Shown: positions 9,701-18,200 of the stretch, piece by piece
Layout of the letters: each line of letters opens with the position of its first letter
How positions within the stretch are numbered: position 1 is the first letter of the stretch
From: an uncultured Crocinitomix sp.
Lineage (GTDB): Bacteria; Bacteroidota; Bacteroidia; Flavobacteriales_D; Crocinitomicaceae
Assembly: GCA_905478225.1 (NCBI GenBank)
Contig: CAJQHR010000040.1
Coordinates: 55,959-119,958, forward strand
Reading direction: 5' to 3'
DNA length: 64,000 bases
Notes under the pieces: generated by a model
The model's input: the letters and a program-made list of their open reading frames with translations, nothing else
What the model was told of the DNA's origin: nothing
The model's database searches: none
Translations under genes and position numbers: made by a program

Positions 9701-11417
9701 TGAACTTGTTGATCCCGTTATTAAAGGGAAGTTAGATGTGATCACCGCCAATGTCAAGGTTCCAATGTTGAATGTGTCATTTGGTGCTTCTGGGCTCATC
9801 CATTTTAAACATGATGCGTTTGAGATTAAAGAAATGATTGTTACTGATGAGGATGGAAATAACGCCACAGCATCCATGGAAATAAATCATTATAATTGGG
9901 GCGACTGGAATTATGATGTCAATTTATTAATGGAAGGACCATTGGCTTCAAAACGCTTTTTGGTGATGAATACGTATTATCAAGACGGTGATTTTTATCA
10001 CGGAAAAGCCTATATTTCAGGTGATGTAAACATTTTCGGATATGAAGGGATAACAGAAGTTACAGTAAACGCAACCACCCAGCGGGGTACGGATATTAAG
10101 TTGGCCATGTATGGTAGTGGAGACTTGGAAGAATCTTCATTTATAGTTTATGATACAATCGTCCCCGTTTTCAATTTAGATAAAATCAATGAAAATCCAG
10201 ATCAACTTCAAACTTCTGGTTTAATCATGAATATGCATTTTAACATAACTGAAGAAACCAAAGCTACCATTGTTTTTGACCCCATTTTTGAAGATCAAAT
10301 AGAAGTAGAAATGGGAGAAGGAGTCTTAGATTTAAATGTGGATGAATATGGAGATATGGACATGTTCGGTGATTATACTATTCTTAAAGGAAAGTATAAA
10401 ATGAATGTAAAGGGATTGGTGAAAAAGGAATTTATGATTAAGGAAGGTAGTCTTCTTAAATGGACTAAATCTCCTTATGATGCCATTATCGATATTAGAG
10501 CAATTTATAATACCAACACGTCTTTAGAACCTATAATGCCATTGGGTGCGGCAGATGTTGGCAATACAAAAGAATCTGTGGATGCGACCCTAATTATGAC
10601 CCGTAAATTGATGGATCCAGAAATAACCTTTGATATTGCGGCACCAAATGCAAGTAGAGAAGGAAAAGATGCAATTGATGCCATTAAAGGAAATGTGGAT
10701 AATTTGAGCAAACAGTTTTTCGCACTGGTAGCTTTAGATCGTTTTATATCCACAAACGGCAAACAAGGCGGAAATGCCAGCGCCATTGAAAAAGCCGTTG
10801 AAAGTCAGTTAAATGATATTTTAGATAGTTTCGATAAAGGGTTGAGTGTTGATATTGCAGATGGCGGAAGTGTAAATTACGAGCGTGATTTAAACGAAAA
10901 ATTGACTATTATAACTAGTTTAGGTGTGGTGACTGATGAGAATGAAACAAATGGATTAATTGGAGATATTAGGGTTCAGTATAAATTGAATGAAGATGGA
11001 ACTTTCACAGTAAACGCATTTAACGAATCAAACCATGGCACAGATGCCGAACAAGGACCTTTTACACAAGGTGTTAGTTTACATTATGAGGAGACATTTG
11101 GGACATGGAAAGAATCTAAATTGGTGCAAGGCTTCCTTAATATCTTCCGCAGAAAGTCAAATGATGTGGATTTGAAAAAAGACAAATCAAACGGTAAAAA
11201 GGTGCCCGTAAAAAATGCGCGCGAAAAATTAGATACAGGACCAAAAAATGATATGGTTCCTGAACAAGACACTACTAAGGTTGGGATTGTGATTCAAAAG
11301 CAATTGGAAAACGGTAATTCGAAAGAAATAATGTTTAATATAAATACAACTGATATTCCTTTTGCGCAGGCAAAACTAGCGCGCAAAACAAATAATTTTA
11401 AGTTATTTAATAGTTAA
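6768..11417 (+). CDS. tamB: TamB-like translocation and assembly module protein (DUF490)
   Basis: The 1549-residue protein has one N-terminal membrane anchor (LILLGLIIFAFAI), followed by over 1300 residues of repetitive beta-strand-rich sequence and a C-terminal TamB/DUF490 domain (DYTILKGKYKMNVKGL, then a stretch around GNVDNLSKQFFALVALDRF). TamB-like proteins span the periplasm and are thought to move phospholipid to, or help assemble proteins in, the outer membrane. The listed start is a TTG. The same frame is open further back to at least 6711 and encodes a basic stretch (KLKKILKGIGASIHV) that would suit a cytoplasmic N-terminus, so the real start may be upstream at a non-ATG codon. A tail rich in Lys and Asp follows the domain. 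Confidence 0.9.
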   Translation: MVELILLGLIIFAFAIRTSWFQTYLAQQTASYLSNELGTEITIDKVDVVFFDLVDIEGVYVEDKIKDTLLYSEDIRVNIGDFSLSDSFVDIDEVALTNAHVNIKKFKNDSTFNFQHIVDYFASEKEYTTAASNFKVNVQKINLNNINFVYHDANSQPLSYGIDYSNLAIQHLSGEFSEFGMDEGVIKAKINNLHFKECSGLVLTKFSSDVSYSKTRIGLDNLVLGFNNSLLLSDNLELLTPNGASDFSNFVHNVTINGNVRDTKLDLVDVGYFVPIIQGMDAKVNLNNIDISGVVYELKLRNTDITLLDSTIIRGDFQIPDLDHGDVFFEDKITLFQTTVGDLQKLKLTPFLGDDDYLQLPSTMQNAGLIQLKNGHFTGYLNEFQVDGDLTSSIGNVSSEYGIKFMKNDAEDIYYFESGKEGLWRDVQVTNLDLGALTGNDLLGKTTGYLSIGKGSKGLNLDEIDVRFNGEFEEIDLNNYVYTGINIRQGRFGNEVFDGVIDVTDDNLALHYDGSVDLKGNMKFKFDVLIDSAVISKLTNKHDSIVEKLISKVHVEIAGTSPENLEGSVFVEDLSYKENDIDFELDSLRLLIVKDLVSDSITVLSEMIDLRLTGKYDLLDLWPVVQNQLSRVASNMIDPVNIGKTKNEFFDLEIDLKEVNPILQFFDENIFIAQDSRVRSTYNSTDLKLKVELNSDLVTYQEMKFTDIQFVTYFDSLRANVQYQISKIELNDSLGVTNAAVFSYVKNNKFSTHIGWDGLGNIEPALFAFSTVLEEDHDVVTDFKPSFFFLKSHKWDVKPDSKLLWNKDVFELTDFEIKNGDHLIDVHGRVSHDSKDWLNFEIRDFNLADLNGLLGGVTQMGGILNINGGVADVYENISFMALSDIKNFVLEGELIGDVLADSKWNKESNSVDLFGRLKRDKLETFSFKGNYFPEKERNNLKLNMTFDNTDIGFLNAFSDPDLYTNIEGILNGNLKITGELVDPVIKGKLDVITANVKVPMLNVSFGASGLIHFKHDAFEIKEMIVTDEDGNNATASMEINHYNWGDWNYDVNLLMEGPLASKRFLVMNTYYQDGDFYHGKAYISGDVNIFGYEGITEVTVNATTQRGTDIKLAMYGSGDLEESSFIVYDTIVPVFNLDKINENPDQLQTSGLIMNMHFNITEETKATIVFDPIFEDQIEVEMGEGVLDLNVDEYGDMDMFGDYTILKGKYKMNVKGLVKKEFMIKEGSLLKWTKSPYDAIIDIRAIYNTNTSLEPIMPLGAADVGNTKESVDATLIMTRKLMDPEITFDIAAPNASREGKDAIDAIKGNVDNLSKQFFALVALDRFISTNGKQGGNASAIEKAVESQLNDILDSFDKGLSVDIADGGSVNYERDLNEKLTIITSLGVVTDENETNGLIGDIRVQYKLNEDGTFTVNAFNESNHGTDAEQGPFTQGVSLHYEETFGTWKESKLVQGFLNIFRRKSNDVDLKKDKSNGKKVPVKNAREKLDTGPKNDMVPEQDTTKVGIVIQKQLENGNSKEIMFNINTTDIPFAQAKLARKTNNFKLFNS

Positions 11418-11421
11418 AGAC

Positions 11422-12888
11422 ATGAAAAAAGTATTGGTAGCAAATAGAGGCGAAATTGCATTGCGAATAATGAAAACATTAAGAAAAATGGACATTACAA
11501 GTGTTGCAGTTTATTCGGATGTGGATGCAGATGCACCCTTTGTAAAATATGCGGATGAAGCGTATTGTTTAGGCGAAGCAACTCCATCTGAGAGTTATTT
11601 AAATATGGATAAGGTGCTAAACATTGCCATTCAAACTAAAACTGAGGGAATTCATCCTGCTTACGGATTTTTATCTGAAAATTCAGTATTTACTCAGCGC
11701 GTGCATGACGCTGGAATTAAGTTTATCGGTCCCTCAATTGAGGCCATAAATGTGATGGGAGATAAGTTGGATGCCAAACAAGCTGTTAAAGCATTTGATG
11801 TGCCAATGGTACCTGGAACAGATTCGGAGATCACTGATATTGCTGAAGGAAAAAAAATTGCCGAAGGAATTGGTTATCCAATCTTGATTAAAGCTTCTGC
11901 CGGTGGTGGAGGAAAAGGAATGCGGGTTGTAGAAAATAGCGCCGAGTTTGAAAGTCAGTTCGATCGTGCTGTTTCTGAAGCCATTTCGTCTTTCGGTAAC
12001 GGGGCCGTGTTTATTGAAAAGTTTGTGCAGCAACCAAAGCATATTGAAATTCAAATAATTGCCGATCAACACGATAATGTGCTGCATTTGAACGAACGTG
12101 AGTGTTCCATTCAACGCCGTCATCAAAAAGTGGTTGAAGAAGCTCCATCTCCTGTGGTTGATGCCGCTTTGCGAGAAAAGATGGGGAATGCGGCAATAAA
12201 CGTTGCACGCTCTTGCAATTATGAAGGTGTTGGAACGGTTGAGTTTCTGTTAGATAAAGACAAGAATTTTTACTTCTTAGAAATGAATACGCGTTTGCAA
12301 GTTGAACACCCGGTAACTGAAATGATTACAGGTTTAGACTTGGTGGAAGAGCAAATTAAAGTAGCTCGTGGTGAGGCACTTACATACACACAAGATGAGG
12401 TGCAACTCAATGGGCACGCCATTGAAATCCGAGTCTATGCCGAGGACCCTGAGAACGATTTTTTGCCAGATTTAGGAAGGTTGGTGCATTATAAGCCTCC
12501 AACAGGACTTGGTATTCGTGTGGATGATGGATATGAGCAAGGAATGGCTATTCCGTTGACTTACGATCCTATGATCGCAAAATTGGTTGTTTACGGGGAG
12601 GATAGAGATGCGGCAATTGAAAAAACCATTGCTGCAATTGATGATTATGAGATTTCAGGCTTTAGTACAACGTTAGGTTTCTGTCGCTTTGCCATTGATC
12701 ATCCCGAATTTAGGAATGGCGATTTTACCATCAACTTTGTGGGCGATCATTTTAAGCCAGAAATGTTACGTTCTGATATTTCCTCGGATGTTGCACTCGC
12801 GGCGTTTAAGGTTTTTAAATCTGTTAAAAAGGAGAACGAACCACAAGCAATTGCAAATCAAACATCTGCTTGGAAGGCAAATCGCTGA
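11422..12888 (+). CDS. accC: Biotin carboxylase subunit of acetyl-CoA (or acyl-CoA) carboxylase
   Basis: This enzyme carboxylates the biotin on a carrier protein using ATP and bicarbonate. The 488 residues contain the N-terminal domain (VLVANRGEIALRIMKTLR), the ATP-grasp glycine loop (KASAGGGGKGMRVV), and the catalytic stretch EMNTRLQVEHPVTE, all intact. It is about 40 residues longer than E. coli AccC. No biotin carrier or carboxyltransferase gene lies nearby, so the partner cannot be read from context. The gene starts 5 bp after tamB ends, so the two are probably cotranscribed. Confidence 0.93.
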   Translation: MKKVLVANRGEIALRIMKTLRKMDITSVAVYSDVDADAPFVKYADEAYCLGEATPSESYLNMDKVLNIAIQTKTEGIHPAYGFLSENSVFTQRVHDAGIKFIGPSIEAINVMGDKLDAKQAVKAFDVPMVPGTDSEITDIAEGKKIAEGIGYPILIKASAGGGGKGMRVVENSAEFESQFDRAVSEAISSFGNGAVFIEKFVQQPKHIEIQIIADQHDNVLHLNERECSIQRRHQKVVEEAPSPVVDAALREKMGNAAINVARSCNYEGVGTVEFLLDKDKNFYFLEMNTRLQVEHPVTEMITGLDLVEEQIKVARGEALTYTQDEVQLNGHAIEIRVYAEDPENDFLPDLGRLVHYKPPTGLGIRVDDGYEQGMAIPLTYDPMIAKLVVYGEDRDAAIEKTIAAIDDYEISGFSTTLGFCRFAIDHPEFRNGDFTINFVGDHFKPEMLRSDISSDVALAAFKVFKSVKKENEPQAIANQTSAWKANR

Positions 12889-12897
12889 TAGTATAAA

Positions 12898-13287
12898 ATG
12901 GACCCAATTGTATTGACATATATTTTTGCGTTTGCTTATTTAGTTATATTTTCACTTGGTGCAAATCGTTATAACCGCGACATGGATAAAATAAGCGGAC
13001 TGAGGAAAGTTTTGAAACACCCAGATGTAAAAAAGGAAATCGTTCAAAAAGACTTCAAAACGATTATGGCAAGAATTAAAAAACGTCAAAAGCTAATTTA
13101 TGCCGTGTTGGCTATCTTAACACTCATATGTTACGCCTTAACATTAATGCGCGGCCTAAGTGGAATATACCTTGCTATTCCGGCTATTATGTTAGTCGGA
13201 TCGATATTATTGCTCCTTTTCTTTTATTCCTTCAAAGGCGGTCGTGTAATTCCTGATAAGGTCTACATCTCCGCTGAGAAGATGTAG
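12898..13287 (+). CDS. Small hypothetical membrane protein
   Basis: The 129-residue protein has three hydrophobic segments: one at the N-terminus (LTYIFAFAYLVIFSLGA) and two in the second half (LIYAVLAILTLICYALTLM, and YLAIPAIMLVGSILLLLFFYSF), separated by a basic, Lys-rich loop (residues 35-65). I do not recognise a named family. It starts 9 bp after accC and is likely the last gene of the tamB-accC unit. It could be an inner-membrane accessory protein. Confidence 0.65.
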   Translation: MDPIVLTYIFAFAYLVIFSLGANRYNRDMDKISGLRKVLKHPDVKKEIVQKDFKTIMARIKKRQKLIYAVLAILTLICYALTLMRGLSGIYLAIPAIMLVGSILLLLFFYSFKGGRVIPDKVYISAEKM

Positions 13288-13648
13288 ATATGGATTGAGG
13301 GCGCTTACAATGAAATATCACAGATACTAGTTTACACGTTCAAGTAAAATTCCATAGTTTTAATCCATCCTGCCCGGAACAAAATATGCTACAAAAAAAG
13401 GACTAAATGTTCATTCCTATTGGATAATGGAAACTCACCTTCACATGCGGGTAAACATCAACGAACCATATGTTTTGAAAGATACGATAAGAGATTTTAA
13501 AAGTTTGAGTCTAAAGAAATAATTCGGCATTTCAAAAAGGAATATGAAGAAACGAGTAAAAACCTGCTGCAAGTTTATGCAAAAGCAGCTTCAAAATCAA
13601 TACGAAAGCCTGTTTCGAAGGATTTGATATCCTTTGGTTTGGCCGAAA
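13288..13648. other. Intergenic region without a supported gene
   Basis: These 361 bp hold only short open frames. A 27-codon frame with an ATG at 13544 reads KTCCKFMQKQLQNQYES, and a longer frame without a start codon (reading around KEIIRHFKKEYEETS) overlaps it. Neither has a recognisable family or a convincing start. They could be decayed coding sequence. An imperfect hairpin with arms AAGGAT/ATCCTT lies near 13617-13633, at the 3' side of the minus-strand T9SS gene. Confidence 0.4.
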
Positions 13649-14746
13649 TCAGTACTTCAAAATCTTCTTTGTCGCCAAAACTACACCTTCCTTATTTGAA
13701 ACATGAACAATGTAGACACCGCGAGCTATAGCGCTCAAATCAATTCTATTCCCAAAATCATTCGCAATGAGTAAGCCTGTTGTGCTGAAAACGCGAATCT
13801 GATATTCTGAATCTCCAAACACAACCAAGTCTTTTTTTACCCTGCTCGGATAAATTTTAATCAAATGATCTTGGAGCATTGGAATTGATGCAAAATTGTC
13901 AATATCAATACGGTGCAAAAATGAATTACCCGTATCTACTTTTTCTGAACTTACAAAAAAGCTATGTCCGCCTAATGCCGTGCTTCCTTCAATCTGAAAA
14001 GATCCTTCAAAAGCGGGGGATAGGCGAAGTAGGTCTCCTTCCGAGAATTCATTACCGCTAAAGCCTTTTATAAAAAATACAAAGGGTGTAATAAAATTAT
14101 AACCGCAGAGCAAAATTTCATTCTTTTCAGGATCGTAAGCCGCCCCACAAACTAAACCGTTGGTGTCAAAATTATCAACAATTGAAACGGTATAGGTTCC
14201 TGGTTCTTTCGGAATGGAATAAACATTGGTCTCTTGATTTCCCCAGTTTTTGCTGAACAAATAAAGACTGTCATTGTGGGCTATAATTGCTTCTGCATCA
14301 TAGTTAGTGGTATACACGCCTGGTTCAAAATCAACTTGGTCAGCATAATTGAATGCAATTGTGTCGCAATAAACGGTGTCATTTGGCGTTGTTAAATAAT
14401 CGGTAATCGCCACTCTAAAAATGCGCAAATCTGTTCGTGTTCCGGCGTTGTTTCCAAAGTCTCCTATGTAAATGTAATCGTCGTCATAACAAATGTCTTC
14501 CCAGTCGCTCGTTGCAGCATTCGCAACTATTACGGTCCGCATCACTTCTCCATCCGCGGTGTCAATTTCGTAAAGGTAATGTCCACCGCCCGAATCGTTG
14601 TGAGTAATCAATCGATCCTCTAACCAAATTAAACCAGAGGTTTCCCAAACTAAACCGTCTAGTGGAACGACCGTGGTAACGGTGATTTCTTGCGCCATAG
14701 CAGCAAAGGAGGGGATTGAAGATAGGAATAACGCAATTCGTTTCAT
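13649..14746 (-). CDS. Secreted beta-propeller-like protein with T9SS type-A sorting domain
   Basis: The 365-residue protein has a signal peptide (MKRIALFLSSIPSFAAMAQ) and a body of repeated beta-rich blocks (ETSGLIWLEDRLITHNDSGG, DWEDICYDDDYIYIGDFGNN) that resemble SdiA-regulated or NHL/esterase-like beta-propellers. Residues 295-365 form a T9SS C-terminal sorting domain (IKIYPSRVKKDL, IRVFSTTGLL, LSAIARGVYIVHV, then KKILKY). It should be exported by Sec, crossed through the outer membrane by T9SS and anchored at or released from the cell surface. The ligand or enzymatic role is unknown. It follows the neighbouring minus-strand gene by only 3 bp. Confidence 0.75.
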   Translation of the reverse strand: MKRIALFLSSIPSFAAMAQEITVTTVVPLDGLVWETSGLIWLEDRLITHNDSGGGHYLYEIDTADGEVMRTVIVANAATSDWEDICYDDDYIYIGDFGNNAGTRTDLRIFRVAITDYLTTPNDTVYCDTIAFNYADQVDFEPGVYTTNYDAEAIIAHNDSLYLFSKNWGNQETNVYSIPKEPGTYTVSIVDNFDTNGLVCGAAYDPEKNEILLCGYNFITPFVFFIKGFSGNEFSEGDLLRLSPAFEGSFQIEGSTALGGHSFFVSSEKVDTGNSFLHRIDIDNFASIPMLQDHLIKIYPSRVKKDLVVFGDSEYQIRVFSTTGLLIANDFGNRIDLSAIARGVYIVHVSNKEGVVLATKKILKY

Positions 14747-14749
14747 GGG

Positions 14750-16168
14750 CTACTTTTTAAATTTTTTATAACGTGGGTGCTTCTTCATCTCTTTACGAAA
14801 TTTTTTATCCAAACGTTTGAATTGTTTCTTTAATTTTTTGTCAATTGGTGCATTGGGGTTTAACTTATGCAGGGCATATTCATGTCTGAATCGATAATTG
14901 GCAACATCTTTTTCTGAATTCCCTAGAGGTTGATTGGTTAGCATCCAATACAGTTCTGCAGCAAATTCATAATCTTTTAATTTTAGTGAAATGTCCGCAT
15001 ACTTAGGAAAATCATCTTCAAAAGTCTCAGCATCTATAAACAGATCTGCAGCTTCAGAAATGAGTCCGTTTCTGTATGCCTGAAATGGTGAGTTAGCCAC
15101 TACGGTATCCATACTTGATGGATTTGAGCGAATGTAGTCTCCACGAGTTACAACAAGAAAAGGACTTTTCTGACCGGATGCCCGTTCTATTTTAAATAAG
15201 CGTGTTAGGGCTGGCTGGCTCATGTAGTTAATTTTCAATATATCCTCGAGTAGTTGTAAATCTTGACTTAAAGTTTGCTCATTAAACGTTTTGCCGATAG
15301 ATTGTAGTAAACCTTGTTCTTTTTGTAAATAGTAATTCATCCGCCAATTAAATTCGTCCATAATATACAGTAGCAAGGTATTACTGGACTCAAATTGATA
15401 AATCATTTGTAATAATGCTTGAGCGTGCTGTATTCTTCCATCATAAGCCGCTGCCATAGCTCTAAAAACCATTAAAGTTTTATAATCTATTTTCATTTTT
15501 CGTAATACTTGCCAATAAAATGAGGTATTTAAATAATCTTGATGGGTTGTGTTAAGGATTCCAAATTTAACAGTTGAAAAGGCTTTTTTCTCATCTTCCG
15601 TCAATTCAATTTTCTGATGTCGGACATTACTATTATGAATGTCAATTAAAAGTGGCATTCCGGAATTTTCTAGCCAATCTTTTAAAAAATCAAAACTCTG
15701 TTTAAAGCTGCCATATTCATATTTGCTTTGGCGGAGCAACAGTGGGTTTTTTAGTATTGGTGTATAATCTAATCCACGATCTTTACAGCCACCATTTATT
15801 GTTACAATAATTTCACTGGTAAAAGACATGTATAATGAACTAATGGACCGAATACTCATTAGAAGTTTTTGCAATTGATGTTGCACACTGTCTACCAATA
15901 CTGGTTTTGCAGAAAAACTGTATAATGGATAAAGGTTAGGATCAAATGTTTGAATGATGCGCACATTTTGCCCTTGCTTAAATTCTGAAAAATAATCAAT
16001 AACACTGTCCTGAAAAGCTTGTTGGTAATTGGCATAACTTCTTGGATCAAAATTGTGACTCAATAATTTCTCATGATCGATAAAGGTGACATCTATTTTA
16101 ACCGGTGCTGCCTTGCTAATCGTGAAGCATCTAAGTAGAATAAATAATATGAATAATTTCCGAATCAT
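14750..16168 (-). CDS. Hypothetical exported protein
   Basis: The 472-residue protein starts with a hydrophobic signal (MIRKLFILFILLRCFTISKA). The rest is mixed alpha/beta with a helical C-terminal half that may contain TPR-like helices (FEDDFPKYADISLKLKDYEF), ending in a strongly basic tail (KKLKKQFKRLDKKFRKEMKK). I do not recognise the family. It sits 3 bp upstream of the T9SS beta-propeller gene on the same strand, so the two are probably coexpressed. A 57-codon stub of an alpha/beta hydrolase lies 19 bp upstream. Confidence 0.6.
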   Translation of the reverse strand: MIRKLFILFILLRCFTISKAAPVKIDVTFIDHEKLLSHNFDPRSYANYQQAFQDSVIDYFSEFKQGQNVRIIQTFDPNLYPLYSFSAKPVLVDSVQHQLQKLLMSIRSISSLYMSFTSEIIVTINGGCKDRGLDYTPILKNPLLLRQSKYEYGSFKQSFDFLKDWLENSGMPLLIDIHNSNVRHQKIELTEDEKKAFSTVKFGILNTTHQDYLNTSFYWQVLRKMKIDYKTLMVFRAMAAAYDGRIQHAQALLQMIYQFESSNTLLLYIMDEFNWRMNYYLQKEQGLLQSIGKTFNEQTLSQDLQLLEDILKINYMSQPALTRLFKIERASGQKSPFLVVTRGDYIRSNPSSMDTVVANSPFQAYRNGLISEAADLFIDAETFEDDFPKYADISLKLKDYEFAAELYWMLTNQPLGNSEKDVANYRFRHEYALHKLNPNAPIDKKLKKQFKRLDKKFRKEMKKHPRYKKFKK

Positions 16169-16187
16169 TTCAATCGCAATTTACGAC

Positions 16188-16361
16188 TTATTCATCTCTT
16201 TTTTTTAATGGTGCGAAATAAAAAGGGAAGCCGGGGTCTAATTTCTGCGGATGAAAGATGATTTTTTCTTGAGCAAAGTGCGTAACCGTGCAAATGGTAA
16301 CATAGATCGTTAGCAAAGCCAGCCCCGTTTTTATCAGAATATTTTTAATCTGTTTTTTCAT
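16188..16361 (-). pseudogene. N-terminal remnant of an alpha/beta hydrolase
   Basis: This 57-codon ATG frame encodes a membrane-anchor segment (ILIKTGLALLTIYVTICTV) followed by HFAQEKIIFHPQKLDPGF. That is the usual start of Bacteroidota membrane-anchored alpha/beta hydrolases, which read ...FFQEKLIFxPEKL... before the catalytic domain. The frame stops at 16188-16190 directly after KKRDE, and no GxSxG hydrolase core follows in any frame on this side. I read it as the leftover of a deletion, although a short standalone membrane peptide cannot be excluded. Confidence 0.5.
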
Positions 16362-16617
16362 TATTTAACTCAATTGTACGTGATGGCTTGCAAATGGACT
16401 GGTTTTTGTAAATCCATACAATGTTCTTCATCAAAGGTTTCGATCGTTGATGAAAAAGAGCTAATTTTGCGCCTTTGCTAAAGCATAAAATAAGCTGCAT
16501 TTTGGACCAAGCACTTAAAACAATCTAAAGATATGTTTTTCTTTAAAAAGTGTTACCAAATAGTACAGTATTACTTATCTTTAGTGTGCAGACATTTTTA
16601 ATGAAAAACATTTTATT

Positions 16618-18189
16618 TTGAGAATAAATTTACGCATTCAAATTATCCTTTTTATTTCGCTTTGTTTTGGTTGGCAAAACAGCAATTTTGGGCAAGTAAC
16701 GGAAAATGATTCAATAAGCTCAGGACAGAGCAACATCTCTTCAGATCAAACGCAGTTGCTACAATTATATGACCAGTATACGGCTAATGGTGGTCCATTA
16801 ATCGATTTTGATTTTAACGCAAAATATGATCCACAAGCAATAAAGTGGGACTTGAAAGTACTAAAGTCTGCCCTAGAAGAGGCTAAAACGGGATTGGATA
16901 GCGTAGATCAAGATCGCCTTAGTAATGCTTTTTTAAGTGCAAATGAAAATGCGGATGACTCTTTGTCTTATATGGAATTTGTGCGAGTGATTGCACGCGT
17001 GTTTAATGCTGTAAGTTGCGGGCATAGTGGTTTAAGCCATCATCCTGATTATTATTATTACCGCCAGGAAAACATGCTGTTTTTCCCCTTAGACATTTAT
17101 ACAATTGATGATCGATATTTTATTAAAAGCAGCTTTTCGTTTGATATGCGGCCAAGACCTTATGATGAAATTTTGAGTCTCAATGGACGAACGCCTGCTG
17201 AAATCACAAAAATATTACAAATGCATATGGCATTGGATGGAACAAGCGCCGCAGACGGAACAGCTCTTGTTCAAAGTTATTTTACAATGGCTTATTCGAA
17301 TTTCCTCGAAAATCCGAGTTTATTAAACATCACACTTAAAAGCTACGGGTCGGGTCGTGAATCTACGTTTGATTTAAAACCGCTCCATCTCATTTCTCTT
17401 GATGCGAATCGTACAAAGCGAAATAAAGGAAAAACGACTCCAAAGCCTTTACAGTTTGAAGTTGATAAAGCAAACAACTCGGCAGTATATACGGTTAAAT
17501 CTTTCAATAACCAGACACTTGCGAATAATAAACAGGAGTTTTATGCCTTTACAGATTCAATTTTCGGCGATTTGAACACCCAAGGTATTGGAAATTTAAT
17601 TATTGATCTCCGCGGGAATATGGGAGGATGGACTGCAAATGGAGCGCATCTGTTCTCTTATTTTATTAACGCCCCACAGGCTTATATTAATTCTGTAGAA
17701 ACTATGAAATATGAAGACTATTCTTTCGCTCCAATAATCACAACTGATCCAGGTTACTTAGATACATTTCAAATGGAAAAAAGAGATAATGGAATGTATA
17801 GCTGGGTGAATTATCCATCTTTAACCGTCAATCCTGCTTCCAAAAATATGTTCAATGGAAATTGTTATATCTTAATTGATGACTTGACGCGTTCTAGCGC
17901 GGCTGTTTTTTCTGCTTTAATGGACAGTCACACTAAAGCTGTTTTTATTGGTCACGAAATGGGTGGCAGTCAAAGTGACTCGCATGGCATGGTTATGGGA
18001 ATTCAATTGCCTTACACTGGCTTAATGATTCATTTTGCGACTGCGAAGTATTCACTAAGCGTAAAAGATCCATCAAATAATAAAGGAGTCATTCCTGACC
18101 ACAAAGTGTCAAACACGCTCGAAGATTACAAAAGTGGTTCAGATTCTCCAATGAAAAAAGCGCTTGAACTAATCGATCAACAAAAATAG
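16618..18189 (+). CDS. S41 family (C-terminal processing-like) peptidase, exported
   Basis: The 523-residue protein has an N-terminal signal (IQIILFISLCFGW, then NSNFGQ). The C-terminal half carries the S41 fold: NLIIDLRGNMGGWTANG, then CYILIDDLTRSSAAVFSALMD, with the nucleophile in the SSAA segment (Ser426 or Ser427), and VFIGHEMGGSQSDSHG. Members cleave the C-termini of periplasmic proteins; a PDZ domain is not obvious here. The start is TTG at 16618; an upstream ATG is in another frame and stops after six codons. It lies 11 bp before a large TPR protein gene, probably in one operon. Confidence 0.85.
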   Translation: MRINLRIQIILFISLCFGWQNSNFGQVTENDSISSGQSNISSDQTQLLQLYDQYTANGGPLIDFDFNAKYDPQAIKWDLKVLKSALEEAKTGLDSVDQDRLSNAFLSANENADDSLSYMEFVRVIARVFNAVSCGHSGLSHHPDYYYYRQENMLFFPLDIYTIDDRYFIKSSFSFDMRPRPYDEILSLNGRTPAEITKILQMHMALDGTSAADGTALVQSYFTMAYSNFLENPSLLNITLKSYGSGRESTFDLKPLHLISLDANRTKRNKGKTTPKPLQFEVDKANNSAVYTVKSFNNQTLANNKQEFYAFTDSIFGDLNTQGIGNLIIDLRGNMGGWTANGAHLFSYFINAPQAYINSVETMKYEDYSFAPIITTDPGYLDTFQMEKRDNGMYSWVNYPSLTVNPASKNMFNGNCYILIDDLTRSSAAVFSALMDSHTKAVFIGHEMGGSQSDSHGMVMGIQLPYTGLMIHFATAKYSLSVKDPSNNKGVIPDHKVSNTLEDYKSGSDSPMKKALELIDQQK

Positions 18190-18200
18190 ATTATCACTTT

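Noticed and set aside
13544..13627. 27-codon ATG frame (reading KTCCKFMQKQLQNQYES)
   Set aside because: It has an AAGGA-like sequence before it, but it is too short and shows no convincing family; it may be a decayed gene. It is described only in the intergenic entry.
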